A stretch of 6,950 nt of DNA from Alphaproteobacteria bacterium UBA1303 (lineage in GTDB: Bacteria; Pseudomonadota; Alphaproteobacteria; Micropepsales; Micropepsaceae), in contig DBTZ01000029.1 of the NCBI GenBank assembly GCA_002307315.1, positions 1 to 6,950 of the forward strand. The letters run 5' to 3'. Below, piece by piece: positions 1-6,665 of this stretch. The notes under the pieces were generated by a model. It searched no databases and was not told the DNA's origin. It saw only the letters and a program-made list of their open reading frames with translations. A program made the position numbers and the translations under genes. How positions within the stretch are numbered: the stretch's first letter is position 1; the number at the start of each line of letters is the position of its first letter.

Positions 1-634
1 CGATCATCTTCACTTTCGGCTTGTGCGCCTCCAGCGCCTGGCCGATGCCGGTGATGGTGCCGCCGGTGCCGACACCGGCCACCACCGCGTCGACCTTGCC
101 GTGGGTGTCGTTCCAGATTTCCTCGGCGGTGGTGCGGCGGTGAATTTCCGGATTGGCGGGATTTTCGAACTGCCCGGGCGTGACCGCATCCGGCGTCGAT
201 GCGACGATCTCCGCCGCTTTGGCAATGGCGCCTTTCATGCCCTTGGCCGCCTCGGTCAGCACCAGCTCGGCACCCAACAGCGCCATCAGCTTGCGCCGCT
301 CGACCGAAAACGATTCGGGCATGGCGATGATCAGCCGGTAGCCTTTGGCGGCGGCGACGAACGCCAGCGCAATGCCGGTGTTGCCGGATGTTGGCTCGAC
401 CAGCACGCTTTTGCCCGGCGTGATTTTGCCCCGGCGTTCCAAATCCTCGATCATCGCCACGCCGATGCGATCCTTGACCGACGAAATCGGGTTGAAGAAT
501 TCCAGCTTGACGAGGATGTCGGCTTTTACGCCGTGCTCCACCGGCAGCTTTTTCAAACGCACCAGCGGCGTGTTGCCGACGGTTTCGGTGATGGAATCGT
601 AAATCCGGCCGCGACCGGGTTTGGTGCCGAACAT
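1..634 (-). CDS. cysK: Cysteine synthase (O-acetylserine sulfhydrylase), N-terminal two thirds; cut by the window edge
   Basis: This PLP enzyme makes cysteine from O-acetylserine and sulfide in the cytoplasm, the last step of sulfate assimilation. The visible 211 residues match a fold-type II cysteine synthase. The N-terminal signature IYDSITETVGNTPLVRL is at residues 11-27. The PLP lysine is K54 in NPISSVKDRIG. The substrate loop PTSGNTG is at 81-87. SVERRKL is at 110-116, KGMKGAI at 131-137, the substrate-binding GQFENPANP at 154-162, and the phosphate-binding GVGTGGT at 187-193. Family members have about 300-330 residues, so roughly the last third lies beyond base 1. The start at 634 is well supported, because AGGAGG sits 4 bases upstream and the protein begins close to the conserved domain. 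The gene follows uvrD on the same strand but after a 168-base AT-rich gap, suggesting separate transcription. CysK and CysM isozymes are close; the motifs and the SVERRKL segment favour CysK. The family is very safe, the symbol slightly less so. Confidence 0.95.
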   Translation of the reverse strand, partial: MFGTKPGRGRIYDSITETVGNTPLVRLKKLPVEHGVKADILVKLEFFNPISSVKDRIGVAMIEDLERRGKITPGKSVLVEPTSGNTGIALAFVAAAKGYRLIIAMPESFSVERRKLMALLGAELVLTEAAKGMKGAIAKAAEIVASTPDAVTPGQFENPANPEIHRRTTAEEIWNDTHGKVDAVVAGVGTGGTITGIGQALEAHKPKVKMI

Positions 635-673
635 GTAACCTCCTAATTGCCGCGTTCAGTCATGCGGCCAATA

Positions 674-709
674 TATGTATTTTATAACATTATGTACAGA
701 AGGAGTGTA
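674..709 (-). promoter_or_regulatory. Possible sigma70-type promoter for cysK
   Basis: On the minus strand TATAAA (686 to 681, five of six matches to the -10 consensus) is preceded, after a 17-base spacer, by TACACT (709 to 704, three of six matches to the -35 consensus). This would start a transcript near base 674 and leave about 40 bases of leader before the cysK start at 634. The surrounding DNA is very AT-rich, so chance matches are easy and the assignment is weak. The location, however, is exactly where a cysK promoter would be expected. Confidence 0.35.
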
Positions 710-737
710 GATTATTTTTAAAGCACATAACTAACGT

Positions 738-748
738 TGTTATTAACA
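738..748. promoter_or_regulatory. Short palindrome, possible operator upstream of cysK
   Basis: TGTTATTAACA reads the same on both strands apart from its central base (arms of 5, centre T at 743). It lies about 30 bases upstream of the candidate -35 box for cysK, a position that would suit an activator or repressor. Cysteine genes are often controlled by LysR-type or Rrf2-type regulators, but I cannot match this site to a known consensus. In such AT-rich DNA a palindrome of this size can arise by chance. Confidence 0.2.
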
Positions 749-802
749 TCGTGTCCTATATATTTTTCAGTATGTTCGCTGTCGGCAGCGCCGATGGGCG
801 CG

Positions 803-3061
803 TTACGCCTTGGTGACGAATTGATCGATCACCTTCTTCTCGCCGGCCTTGTCGAAGGCGACGGTGAGCTTGTTGCCGTCGATGATGCGCACTTTTCCGT
901 AGCCGAATTTCTGATGGAAAATCCGGTCGCCGGGTTTGAATTGCGAGGAGAGATCGGTGGTCGCCATATGCGTCGCCTTGCCTTCGATCAGCGGCGGGCG
1001 GGCATAGGCGGCGCGATTGGCTTCGGCCCGGCGCCAGCCCGGGCTGGCATAACCGCCAGAGGCGCCGCTTGAACCGTAGGTGGCGGCGAAACCGCCGGTG
1101 TTGTCGCGGAAGGGCGAAGCGGCGAAGCCTTCCGAGGTTCCGGCTTCGACGTATTTTGTCGGCAGTTCGTTCAGAAACCGCGAGGGCAGCGCATTCTGCC
1201 AAGAGCCATGCACCCGGCGATTGGCGGCGAAAAAGATGCGCACCCGCTTTTTGGCGCGCGTCAGCCCGACATAGGCCAGACGGCGTTCTTCCTCCAGACC
1301 CTTGGTGCCGTTCTCGTCCATGCTGCGCTGCGAGGGAAACAGGCCTTCCTCCCAGCCGGGCAGGAACACGGTATCGAATTCCAGCCCCTTGGCGGCGTGC
1401 ATGGTCATCAAATTCAGTTTGTCTTCGTTTTCGTTGCGGTCGATTTCCATCACCAGCGAAACGTGTTCGAGAAAGGCCGCAAGATTTTCGAAGCCCTCCA
1501 TCGAACGCACCAGTTCCTTCAAGTTGTCGAGCTTGCCCGGCGCTTCGACGGATTTGTCGGCTTTGAGCATGGCGGTATAGCCGCACTCGTCGAGCACCAT
1601 CTCGGCCAAATCGGGATGGGGCAGCGCCTTCGCCGCCTCGCTCCAACGGGCAAAACTGGCAGCCAGATCGCGCAAGGAGGCTTTCGCCTTGGGCGTCAAT
1701 TCGTCGGTCGAGGCAATTTCGCGCGCGGCGGCCAAAAGCGGCAAGCCTTGGGCGCGGGCATAGGTCTGCAAGGTCTGCACCGATGCATCGCCTAAGCCCC
1801 GCTTGGGTTTGTTGACGATGCGCTCGAACGCCAGATCGTCGTCGCCCTGCGCGATCAGGCGCAAATATGCCAGCGCATCGCGGATTTCCGCGCGCTCGTA
1901 AAAGCGCGGACCGCCGATCACCCGATAGGGCAGCCCGATGGCGATGAAGCGGTCTTCGAATTCGCGCATCTGAAAGCCGGCGCGCACCAAAATCGCCATT
2001 CCGGCGTAAGGATGCCCCCGCCGATGCAGATCCTCGGCGTCGGAGGCGATGGCGCGGGCCTCTTCTTCGCCGTCGTAGATGCCCTGCACCCGGACCTTCT
2101 CGCCTTCCTCGCCTTCGGTCCATAAGGTTTTGCCGAGGCGGCCCTGGTTGGCGGCAATCAGCCCGGACGCGGCGCCCAGGATCGCCGGGGTCGAGCGGTA
2201 GTTGCGTTCGAGACGGATCACCTTGGCGCCGGGAAAGTCGCGTTCGAAGCGCAGAATGTTTTCCACCTCCGCCCCGCGCCAGCCGTAGATCGACTGATCG
2301 TCGTCGCCGACCACGCAAAGATTGCCGCCGCTGCCGGCCAAAAGCTTCAGCCAGAGATACTGCACCACGTTGGTGTCCTGGTATTCGTCGACCAGGATGT
2401 AACGGAAGCGCTTGCGGTACTCGGCGAGAATGTCCTCGTGCTCGCGCAATACGTTGAGGGTTTCGAGCAAAAGGTCGCCGAAATCGGCGGCATTGAGTTC
2501 CTTGAGCCGCTCCTGGTATTGGCGATAAAGCGACACCGCTTTGCCGTTGGCGAATTCGCCGCCGTCGGAAGCTTTCAGATCGCCCGGCCTGAGGCCCTTG
2601 TTCTTCCAGTTGTCGATGATGACGGCCAAGGTGCGCGCCGGCCAGCGCTTGTCGTCGACATGTTCGGCTTCCAGCAGTTGCTTCATCAGGCGAAGCTGAT
2701 CGTCGGCATCGAGAATGGTGAAGCTCGATTTCAGCCCGGCCAGCTCGGCATGACGGCGCAGCATCTTGGCGCCGATGGCGTGAAAGGTGCCGAGCCAGTC
2801 CATGCCCTCGACCACCGATCCAATCAGCGCGCCAATGCGTTCCTTCATCTCGCGCGCCGCCTTGTTGGTAAAGGTGACGGCCAGCACTTGCCAGGGTTGG
2901 GCCTTATGCCCGGCGAGGATGTGGGCCAGCCGGCAGGTCAGCGCGCGGGTCTTGCCGGTGCCGGCACCGGCCAGCATCAACACCGCGCCGTCGAGGGTTT
3001 CGACGGCCTCGGTTTGCGCCGGGTTGAGCCCGGCGAGATAAGACGCTTGCGGCAGGTTCAT
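803..3061 (-). CDS. uvrD: ATP-dependent DNA helicase UvrD/PcrA (superfamily 1A)
   Basis: This 3'-to-5' helicase of nucleotide excision and mismatch repair also removes recombinase filaments and helps clear stalled polymerases. All SF1A motifs are present in the 752 residues. The Q-motif LNPAQTEAV is at 12-20 and Walker A AGAGTGKT at 31-38. Motif Ia VTFTNKAAREM is at 62-72. Motif II (Walker B) VDEYQDTN is at 224-231. Motif III GDDDQSIYGWRGA is at 252-264 and motif IV LERNYRS at 284-290. Motif V is around LMTMHAAKGLEF (551-562) with the LPGWEEGLFPSQRS continuation. Motif VI is RRLAYVGLTRAKKR at 593-606. A low-complexity G/A/S-rich linker (about 640-700) leads to the C-terminal Tudor-like domain (about 705-752, KPGDRIFHQKFGYGKV), which in PcrA/UvrD contacts RNA polymerase. 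Length is normal. The ATG follows the stop of the upstream DUF4169 gene with no gap and lacks a clear Shine-Dalgarno, so translation is probably coupled. UvrD and PcrA are the same family; the symbol follows proteobacterial usage. Confidence 0.97.
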   Translation of the reverse strand: MNLPQASYLAGLNPAQTEAVETLDGAVLMLAGAGTGKTRALTCRLAHILAGHKAQPWQVLAVTFTNKAAREMKERIGALIGSVVEGMDWLGTFHAIGAKMLRRHAELAGLKSSFTILDADDQLRLMKQLLEAEHVDDKRWPARTLAVIIDNWKNKGLRPGDLKASDGGEFANGKAVSLYRQYQERLKELNAADFGDLLLETLNVLREHEDILAEYRKRFRYILVDEYQDTNVVQYLWLKLLAGSGGNLCVVGDDDQSIYGWRGAEVENILRFERDFPGAKVIRLERNYRSTPAILGAASGLIAANQGRLGKTLWTEGEEGEKVRVQGIYDGEEEARAIASDAEDLHRRGHPYAGMAILVRAGFQMREFEDRFIAIGLPYRVIGGPRFYERAEIRDALAYLRLIAQGDDDLAFERIVNKPKRGLGDASVQTLQTYARAQGLPLLAAAREIASTDELTPKAKASLRDLAASFARWSEAAKALPHPDLAEMVLDECGYTAMLKADKSVEAPGKLDNLKELVRSMEGFENLAAFLEHVSLVMEIDRNENEDKLNLMTMHAAKGLEFDTVFLPGWEEGLFPSQRSMDENGTKGLEEERRLAYVGLTRAKKRVRIFFAANRRVHGSWQNALPSRFLNELPTKYVEAGTSEGFAASPFRDNTGGFAATYGSSGASGGYASPGWRRAEANRAAYARPPLIEGKATHMATTDLSSQFKPGDRIFHQKFGYGKVRIIDGNKLTVAFDKAGEKKVIDQFVTKA

Positions 3062-3250
3062 TTATTTTTCGTTTTCGGTTTCGATGCGGTGCGCGTCGAT
3101 CCGCTTCGCCGCCAGTTCCTCGCGCGCCTCGTTCAATTTGCGTACCGCCGCCGGCGTGCCGAACTTGGCGCGATTCGCCTCGGCCTCGGTCTCTTTCTCC
3201 CGGCGCGTCTTGGCTTTGCGGGCACGGCGTAAATTTACGATCTCTGCCAT
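3062..3250 (-). CDS. DUF4169-family small basic protein
   Basis: This encodes a 62-residue, very charged protein beginning MAEIVNLRRARKAKTRREKE and ending in ETENEK. It has no membrane segment, signal peptide or cysteine. The opening (A-E-I-V-N-L-R-x-x-R-K), the Lys/Arg/Glu-rich stretch and the AxNRAxFG segment at about 24-31 match my memory of DUF4169, a family of unknown function found mostly in Alphaproteobacteria. The composition suggests long helices or a disordered nucleic-acid-binding protein, but that is inference. The start at 3250 is chosen because the family begins here; the frame could be extended upstream only into the neighbouring gene. It lies 10 bases after the ribbon-helix-helix gene and its TAA directly abuts the uvrD ATG, so the three genes look like one transcription unit. 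Elsewhere I recall this pair beside fumC, not helicases. Confidence 0.85.
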   Translation of the reverse strand: MAEIVNLRRARKAKTRREKETEAEANRAKFGTPAAVRKLNEAREELAAKRIDAHRIETENEK

Positions 3251-3260
3251 GAATCGGAAT

Positions 3261-3473
3261 CTACGATCCCTGCCTCGTGGCCGCAAGCGCGGCAAGCCTA
3301 AGGGCGGAGGCCAGCGGCCGTGCGCCGCGGCTCGCATCGACGGCGGTAACGTAGGCGGTGAGGCTGCGGCCCGCTTTTTCCGCCTCGGCTTCCAATACCG
3401 TCCAGAATTCTTCCTCCAGCGCCACCGAGGTACGGTGACGGGCCAACGAAAAGGAGCGTTTTTTCAGAAGCAT
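3261..3473 (-). CDS. Ribbon-helix-helix domain protein (short DNA-binding type)
   Basis: This encodes a 70-residue protein. The basic start MLLKKRSFSLARHRTSVALEEEFW predicts a beta-ribbon followed by a helix. Then come a turn and a second helix (AGRSLTAYVTAVDASR), with ARPLASALRLAALAAT as the C-terminal helix. The RTSVxLExEFW and SALRL signatures fit the ribbon-helix-helix family common in Alphaproteobacteria (Pfam RHH_4 type, from memory). Such proteins bind DNA as dimers through the ribbon, but no target is known to me. I chose the start at 3473 because family members begin a few residues before KKRS. An in-frame ATG at 3512 would add 13 residues with no family support. Neither start has a good Shine-Dalgarno. 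It is the first gene of the leftward group and is followed 10 bases later by the DUF4169 gene. Confidence 0.82.
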   Translation of the reverse strand: MLLKKRSFSLARHRTSVALEEEFWTVLEAEAEKAGRSLTAYVTAVDASRGARPLASALRLAALAATRQGS

Positions 3474-3679
3474 CGGGGAGCGACCATTGAACCGTATTCG
3501 TCGGATGGCCAATCTGCCACACGGATGAGTTTAGAACAATCGCCGTGTAAAATCTCCAAAGCCCCATGCGGCGCAGGGGGACGGAGTAATTTTTCCGCGT
3601 TGTGTTTTCCTCCGGCCGGTGGCTGGTAAAGATCGCGGGTTTGTGTTTTTTATGACGTCGACGATCAAGCGGCCCGGGA
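3474..3679. other. Divergent intergenic region between the RHH gene and thiS
   Basis: These 206 bases separate two divergent gene groups and should hold the promoters of both. Three inverted repeats are visible. ACACGG/CCGTGT at 3519-3524 and 3543-3548 has an 18-base loop. A CCCC/GGGG stem lies within about 3550-3584, flanked by TCC and GGA. A near-palindrome CCTCCGG/CCGGTGG lies at 3609-3622. A weak leftward promoter candidate is TTGGAG then, after 18 bases, TCTAAA (about 3556 to 3527 on the minus strand). I looked for a TPP riboswitch before thiS, the usual control of thiamin genes, and did not find its conserved CTGAGA core or the later pairing elements. A 14-codon frame (ATG 3652, TGA 3694-3696) overlaps the thiS start but has no ribosome binding site. 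Confidence 0.5.
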
Positions 3680-3874
3680 ATGAAGGTCAACGGTGAAAAT
3701 GTCGCGCTGGAAAAAACCTTGGATTTATCGGGGTTTCTTGTCCTGCGCGGCTTTGACGAAAAACTCGTCGCGGTGGAGCGCAACGGCGAGATCGTACCGC
3801 GCGGATCGTTCGCCGACGTTGTATTGAAGGCCGACGACGTGCTGGAAATCCTGCACTTTGTCGGCGGCGGCTGA
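3680..3874 (+). CDS. thiS: Thiamin biosynthesis sulfur carrier protein ThiS
   Basis: This small ubiquitin-like protein carries the sulfur that ThiG inserts into the thiazole ring. The 64-residue length is typical. It opens with MKVNGENVAL, the usual first beta strand, has the central LVAVERNGEIVPR segment at about 29-41, and continues with DVLEILHFVGGG. The C-terminal Gly-Gly, which ThiF adenylates and converts to a thiocarboxylate, is present (three glycines at 62-64). The ATG at 3680 is the only sensible start, because the family's first residues begin there. The upstream GGGA touches the start codon and is too close to be a good ribosome binding site, so translation may be weak or regulated. 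It is the first gene of the rightward operon, 30 bases before thiG. MoaD and other beta-grasp carriers are similar, but the thiG neighbour settles the call. Confidence 0.93.
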   Translation: MKVNGENVALEKTLDLSGFLVLRGFDEKLVAVERNGEIVPRGSFADVVLKADDVLEILHFVGGG

Positions 3875-3904
3875 CTTTAGCGGCTCTACGATAGGACAAG
3901 CGAC

Positions 3905-4681
3905 GTGACATCCGACGAAGATGCGTTGATGCTCGGCGAGCAGGCGTTCCGCTCGCGGTTCATTCTCGGTTCGGGAAAATTCTCTTCCGAAATGATGCGG
4001 ACGGTGCTGGAACATTCCGGCGCCGAGATCGCCACGCTGGCGGTGCGCCGCGCCAACGCCGGGGGTGCGGAAAACATTCTCGACAGCTTTCCCCCCGGCA
4101 TCCGGTTGCTGCCCAATACCTCGGGGGCACGCAGCGCGGAAGAGGCGGTGCGCATCGCCAAGTTGGCGCGCGAACTCGGCTGCGGCGATTTCGTCAAGGT
4201 CGAGGTGATCGGCGACAGCAAATATTTGCTGCCCGACAATACCGAAACCGTCAGGGCGACCGAAATGCTGGTGGACGAAGGGTTCGTCGTGCTGCCCTAT
4301 ATGTATCCCGATCTTTACGCCGCGCGGGCGCTGGCGCGGGCCGGCGCCACCGCGGTGATGCCGCTGGGCGCGCCGATCGGCAGCAACCGCGGTTTGCTTA
4401 CCGCCGACTTCATCCGCATTCTGGTGGAAGAGATCGATCTGCCGATCATCGTCGATGCCGGCATCGGCCGGCCGTCGGAAGCCTGCGCGGCGATGGAAAT
4501 GGGCTGCGCTGCGGTGATGGCGAACACTGCCATCGCCACTGCCGGCGATGTTGCCGCGATGGCCGATGCGTTCCGCCTGGCGATTGCGGCGGGACGGGCG
4601 GCCTACCGCGCCGGTTTGGGCCGCAAGCTCGAAAAGGGCGCCGAGGCATCGAGCCCGCTGACCGGCTTTCTCGAACGGTAG
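3905..4681 (+). CDS. thiG: Thiazole synthase ThiG
   Basis: ThiG condenses 1-deoxy-D-xylulose 5-phosphate, dehydroglycine and the sulfur of ThiS thiocarboxylate into the thiazole phosphate moiety of thiamin. The 258-residue protein is a TIM barrel of normal length. Family signatures include SRFILGSGKF (17-26), the RRAN segment (48-51), LLPNTSGARSAEEAVR (68-83), the Schiff-base lysine K98 in DFVKVEVIGD, and YLLPDNTETVRATEML. Phosphate-binding parts are PLGAPIGSNRGL and the late VDAGIGRPSEA and VMANTAIA segments. I use the GTG at 3905 because AGGA lies 8 bases upstream at 3893-3896; an ATG at 3929 would remove eight residues and has no such site. The gene lies 30 bases after thiS and its TAG overlaps the ribosome binding site of thiH, so the two genes are surely co-transcribed. 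Confidence 0.97.
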   Translation: MTSDEDALMLGEQAFRSRFILGSGKFSSEMMRTVLEHSGAEIATLAVRRANAGGAENILDSFPPGIRLLPNTSGARSAEEAVRIAKLARELGCGDFVKVEVIGDSKYLLPDNTETVRATEMLVDEGFVVLPYMYPDLYAARALARAGATAVMPLGAPIGSNRGLLTADFIRILVEEIDLPIIVDAGIGRPSEACAAMEMGCAAVMANTAIATAGDVAAMADAFRLAIAAGRAAYRAGLGRKLEKGAEASSPLTGFLER

Positions 4682-4691
4682 GGAGAAAACA

Positions 4692-5843
4692 ATGTCGCAT
4701 TGGACCGATCGGGCGCCGTATTTGAAGACCATGCAGACCATCGAGTCCGGCATTCTCGACGAGGTGCTGGGGCGGGTCGCCGCCTACGATTACTCCGCCT
4801 ACGGCGAACGCGAGGTACGCGCGGCGCTGGCCAAGGATCGCATCGGCATTGCGGATTTCGCCGCGCTGCTGTCGCCCGCCGCCGAAGCGTTTTTGGAGCC
4901 GATGGCGGCCAAGGCCAGGCTTGAGACCCGCAAGCATTTCGGCAATGCGGTCGCGCTGTTCACGCCGCTGTACCTGGCGAACCATTGCGTCAACGGTTGC
5001 GTCTATTGCGGCTTTCACCACGACAACGACATCCGCCGGGCCAGGCTGGGCGGCAACGAGATCGTGCGCGAGCTCGACGCCATCGCCGAAACCGGCCTCG
5101 AAGACATTCTGCTGCTCACCGGCGAAACCCGCAAAGAATCGAGTGTCGAATACATCGGCGAGGCGGTGAAATTGGCGGCCGAGCGCTTTCATCTGGTCGG
5201 CATCGAGGTCTATCCGCTTAACGTCGACGAATACGCCTATATGCACGCATGCGGCGCCGATTACGTTTGCGTGTTTCAGGAGACCTACGATCCGGTGCGC
5301 TATGCCGAGGTCCACACTTTGGGGCCCAAGCGCGTGTTCTCCTATCGCTTCGACGCGCTGGAGCGGGCGTTGATGGGCGGCATGCGCACGGTGAATTTCG
5401 GCGCGCTCTTGGGGCTGGCCGATTTTCGCAAGGACGCCTTTGCCGTCGGCCTGCATGCCCATTTTCTGCAACGCAAATATCCCAAGGGCGAGATGGCGAT
5501 TTCGATTCCGCGGCTGCGGCCCTACATCAACAATGCCACCGAGAATTCGCGCGACGTGCATGAGCCGCAGCTTTTGCAGGTGATGCTGGCCTACCGGCTG
5601 TTCATGCCGTTTGCCGGCATGACCGTCTCCACCCGCGAGCGGGCGGGGTTCCGCGACAACGTCATCGGTTTATGCGCCACCAAGATTTCCGCCGGGGTCA
5701 GCGTCGGCATCGGCGGCCACGGCCAGGACGAGGAGGGCGACGGGCAGTTCGAAATTTCCGATCCGCGCGGCGTTCCCGAGGTCAACGCGGCGATCAAGGC
5801 GCGCGGTCTGCAACCGGTTTATATCGATTACGTCCGGGTGTAG
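4692..5843 (+). CDS. thiH: 2-iminoacetate (dehydroglycine) synthase ThiH, radical SAM
   Basis: ThiH cleaves tyrosine with S-adenosylmethionine radicals, giving p-cresol and dehydroglycine, the glycine-derived unit ThiG needs. The enzyme carries an oxygen-sensitive 4Fe-4S cluster. The radical SAM motif is CVNGCVYCGF, with cluster cysteines C99, C103 and C106, preceded by LFTPLYLANH. The tract LLTGETRKES and the YPLNVDEYAYMHACGADYVCVFQETY region are typical of ThiH. So is the C-terminal domain with ISIPRLRP and the ending GLQPVYIDYVRV. Length (383 residues) agrees with E. coli ThiH at about 377. The start at 4692 is firm, with GGGAG at 4681-4685 spaced 6 bases. No catalytic residue appears missing. 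Finding ThiH instead of the oxidase ThiO, the form I associate with aerobic Alphaproteobacteria, suggests thiazole synthesis under anaerobic or low-oxygen conditions. Confidence 0.97.
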   Translation: MSHWTDRAPYLKTMQTIESGILDEVLGRVAAYDYSAYGEREVRAALAKDRIGIADFAALLSPAAEAFLEPMAAKARLETRKHFGNAVALFTPLYLANHCVNGCVYCGFHHDNDIRRARLGGNEIVRELDAIAETGLEDILLLTGETRKESSVEYIGEAVKLAAERFHLVGIEVYPLNVDEYAYMHACGADYVCVFQETYDPVRYAEVHTLGPKRVFSYRFDALERALMGGMRTVNFGALLGLADFRKDAFAVGLHAHFLQRKYPKGEMAISIPRLRPYINNATENSRDVHEPQLLQVMLAYRLFMPFAGMTVSTRERAGFRDNVIGLCATKISAGVSVGIGGHGQDEEGDGQFEISDPRGVPEVNAAIKARGLQPVYIDYVRV

Positions 5844-5846
5844 GCG

Positions 5847-6665
5847 ATGGCGGACGCCAAAGCGGACGATGCCTATCTCGAGCGCTATAGCCGCAACATC
5901 CTGCTGCGCGAAATCGGCCTTGAGGGGCAGGCGCGTATCCGCGCAGCCAAAGTGCTTATCGTCGGCGTCGGCGGCTTGGGTTCTCCGGCGGCGTTTTATC
6001 TCGCCGCCGCCGGGGTGGGCACATTGGGGCTGGCCGACGGCGATGCGGTCGAGCTGTCGAACCTGCAGCGCCAGATCGTCCACGATAGCGGCGACATCGG
6101 CCGGGCGAAGGTGGTGTCCGCCGCCGAGAAGATCGCGCGGCTCAATCCCGACGTTGCGGTGAATCTTCATCGCGAACGGTTGGTGGCGGCGAACGCCGCC
6201 GACATCGTCGCCGGCTACGATTTCGTCATCGACGCCACCGACGGCTTCGAATCGAAATTCCTTATCAACGATTCCTGTGTCGTGACGAAGACACCGTTCT
6301 CGCACGGCGGGGTGATGCGCTTTACCGGCCAGACCATGACGGTGCGGCCCGGCCGTTCCGCCTGTTACCGCTGCGTGTTCGAGGCGCCGCCGCCGGAAGG
6401 TTCGGTGTTCGTCTGTTCCGAGGTCGGGGTGTTGGGTGCGGTCGCCGGCATGCTGGGAACCATCCAAGCCGTCGAGGCGATCAAGATCGTCACCGGCGTC
6501 GGCGCACCGCTGACCGACGCCCTGCTTACCTTCGATGCGCTGGCGATGTCTTTCCGCAAAGTCCCGCTGAAACGCAATCCCGCCTGTCCGGTGTGCGGGA
6601 ACCATGCTGCAAGCGGCAAGATGATCGACGGAACGTTCGGCAAATCCGGCTTGAAGTCTGGATGA
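5847..6665 (+). CDS. thiF: ThiS adenylyltransferase ThiF (E1-like, ThiF/MoeB/HesA family)
   Basis: ThiF uses ATP to adenylate the C-terminal glycine of ThiS and takes part in loading sulfur on it. The 272-residue protein carries the E1-like arginine segment RYSRNILL (13-20), the nucleotide loop VGVGGLGSP (39-47), ADGDAVELSNLQRQIVH (63-79) with the ATP-contacting Asp, Asn and Arg, and IDATDGF (128-134). Zinc is probably bound by C173 and C176 (CYRC) with C247 and C250 (CPVC). C190, in VCSEVGVLG, matches the conserved cysteine that in E. coli ThiF joins ThiS through an acyl disulfide. There is no C-terminal rhodanese domain as in MoeZ-type proteins. The ATG lies 3 bases after the thiH stop with only a weak ribosome binding site, so coupling is likely. 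Sequence alone would not exclude MoeB, but its place at the end of thiSGH makes ThiF the natural call. The last 20 residues look unconserved. Confidence 0.92.
   Translation: MADAKADDAYLERYSRNILLREIGLEGQARIRAAKVLIVGVGGLGSPAAFYLAAAGVGTLGLADGDAVELSNLQRQIVHDSGDIGRAKVVSAAEKIARLNPDVAVNLHRERLVAANAADIVAGYDFVIDATDGFESKFLINDSCVVTKTPFSHGGVMRFTGQTMTVRPGRSACYRCVFEAPPPEGSVFVCSEVGVLGAVAGMLGTIQAVEAIKIVTGVGAPLTDALLTFDALAMSFRKVPLKRNPACPVCGNHAASGKMIDGTFGKSGLKSG

Larger units (their letters stand above)
635..802. other. AT-rich intergenic region between uvrD and cysK
   Basis: This 168-base gap between the uvrD stop and the cysK start is strongly AT-rich from about 665 to 775, in sharp contrast to the GC-rich genes on both sides. 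It holds the candidate cysK promoter and a perfect 11-base palindrome, TGTTA-T-TAACA, at 738-748 that could be an operator. A short stem TCGGC-AGC-GCCGA at 782-794 lies just past the uvrD stop. It has no run of T on the exit side, so I do not call it a terminator. No open frame with a convincing ribosome binding site is present. Confidence 0.6.

Noticed and set aside
23..646. A 207-codon plus-strand frame at the left edge
   Set aside because: It is antisense to cysK, whose minus-strand frame shows all PLP-enzyme motifs and a strong ribosome binding site.
782..794. Stem TCGGC-AGC-GCCGA just after the uvrD stop as an intrinsic terminator
   Set aside because: The stem is only 5 pairs, and on the minus strand it is followed by A-rich rather than T-rich sequence.
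756..2318. A 520-codon minus-strand frame inside uvrD
   Set aside because: It is an alternative frame of the uvrD sequence, extremely Arg-rich, while the uvrD frame carries all helicase motifs in order without interruption.
2438..3232. A 264-codon plus-strand frame opposite the uvrD start and DUF4169
   Set aside because: Its translation is a mirror of conserved helicase sequence and has no recognisable domain.
3652..3696. A 14-codon leader peptide overlapping the thiS start
   Set aside because: There is no ribosome binding site before the ATG, and the codons show no regulatory pattern.
3474..3700. TPP riboswitch upstream of thiS
   Set aside because: GATGAG at 3524-3529 is a faint resemblance only; the CTGAGA core and the downstream pairing elements are missing.
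3725..4753. Long open frame (342 codons) on the minus strand opposite thiG
   Set aside because: It is antisense to a confidently identified gene, its translation is rich in Arg, Gly, His and Gln with no family signature, and GC-rich codon bias commonly creates such frames.
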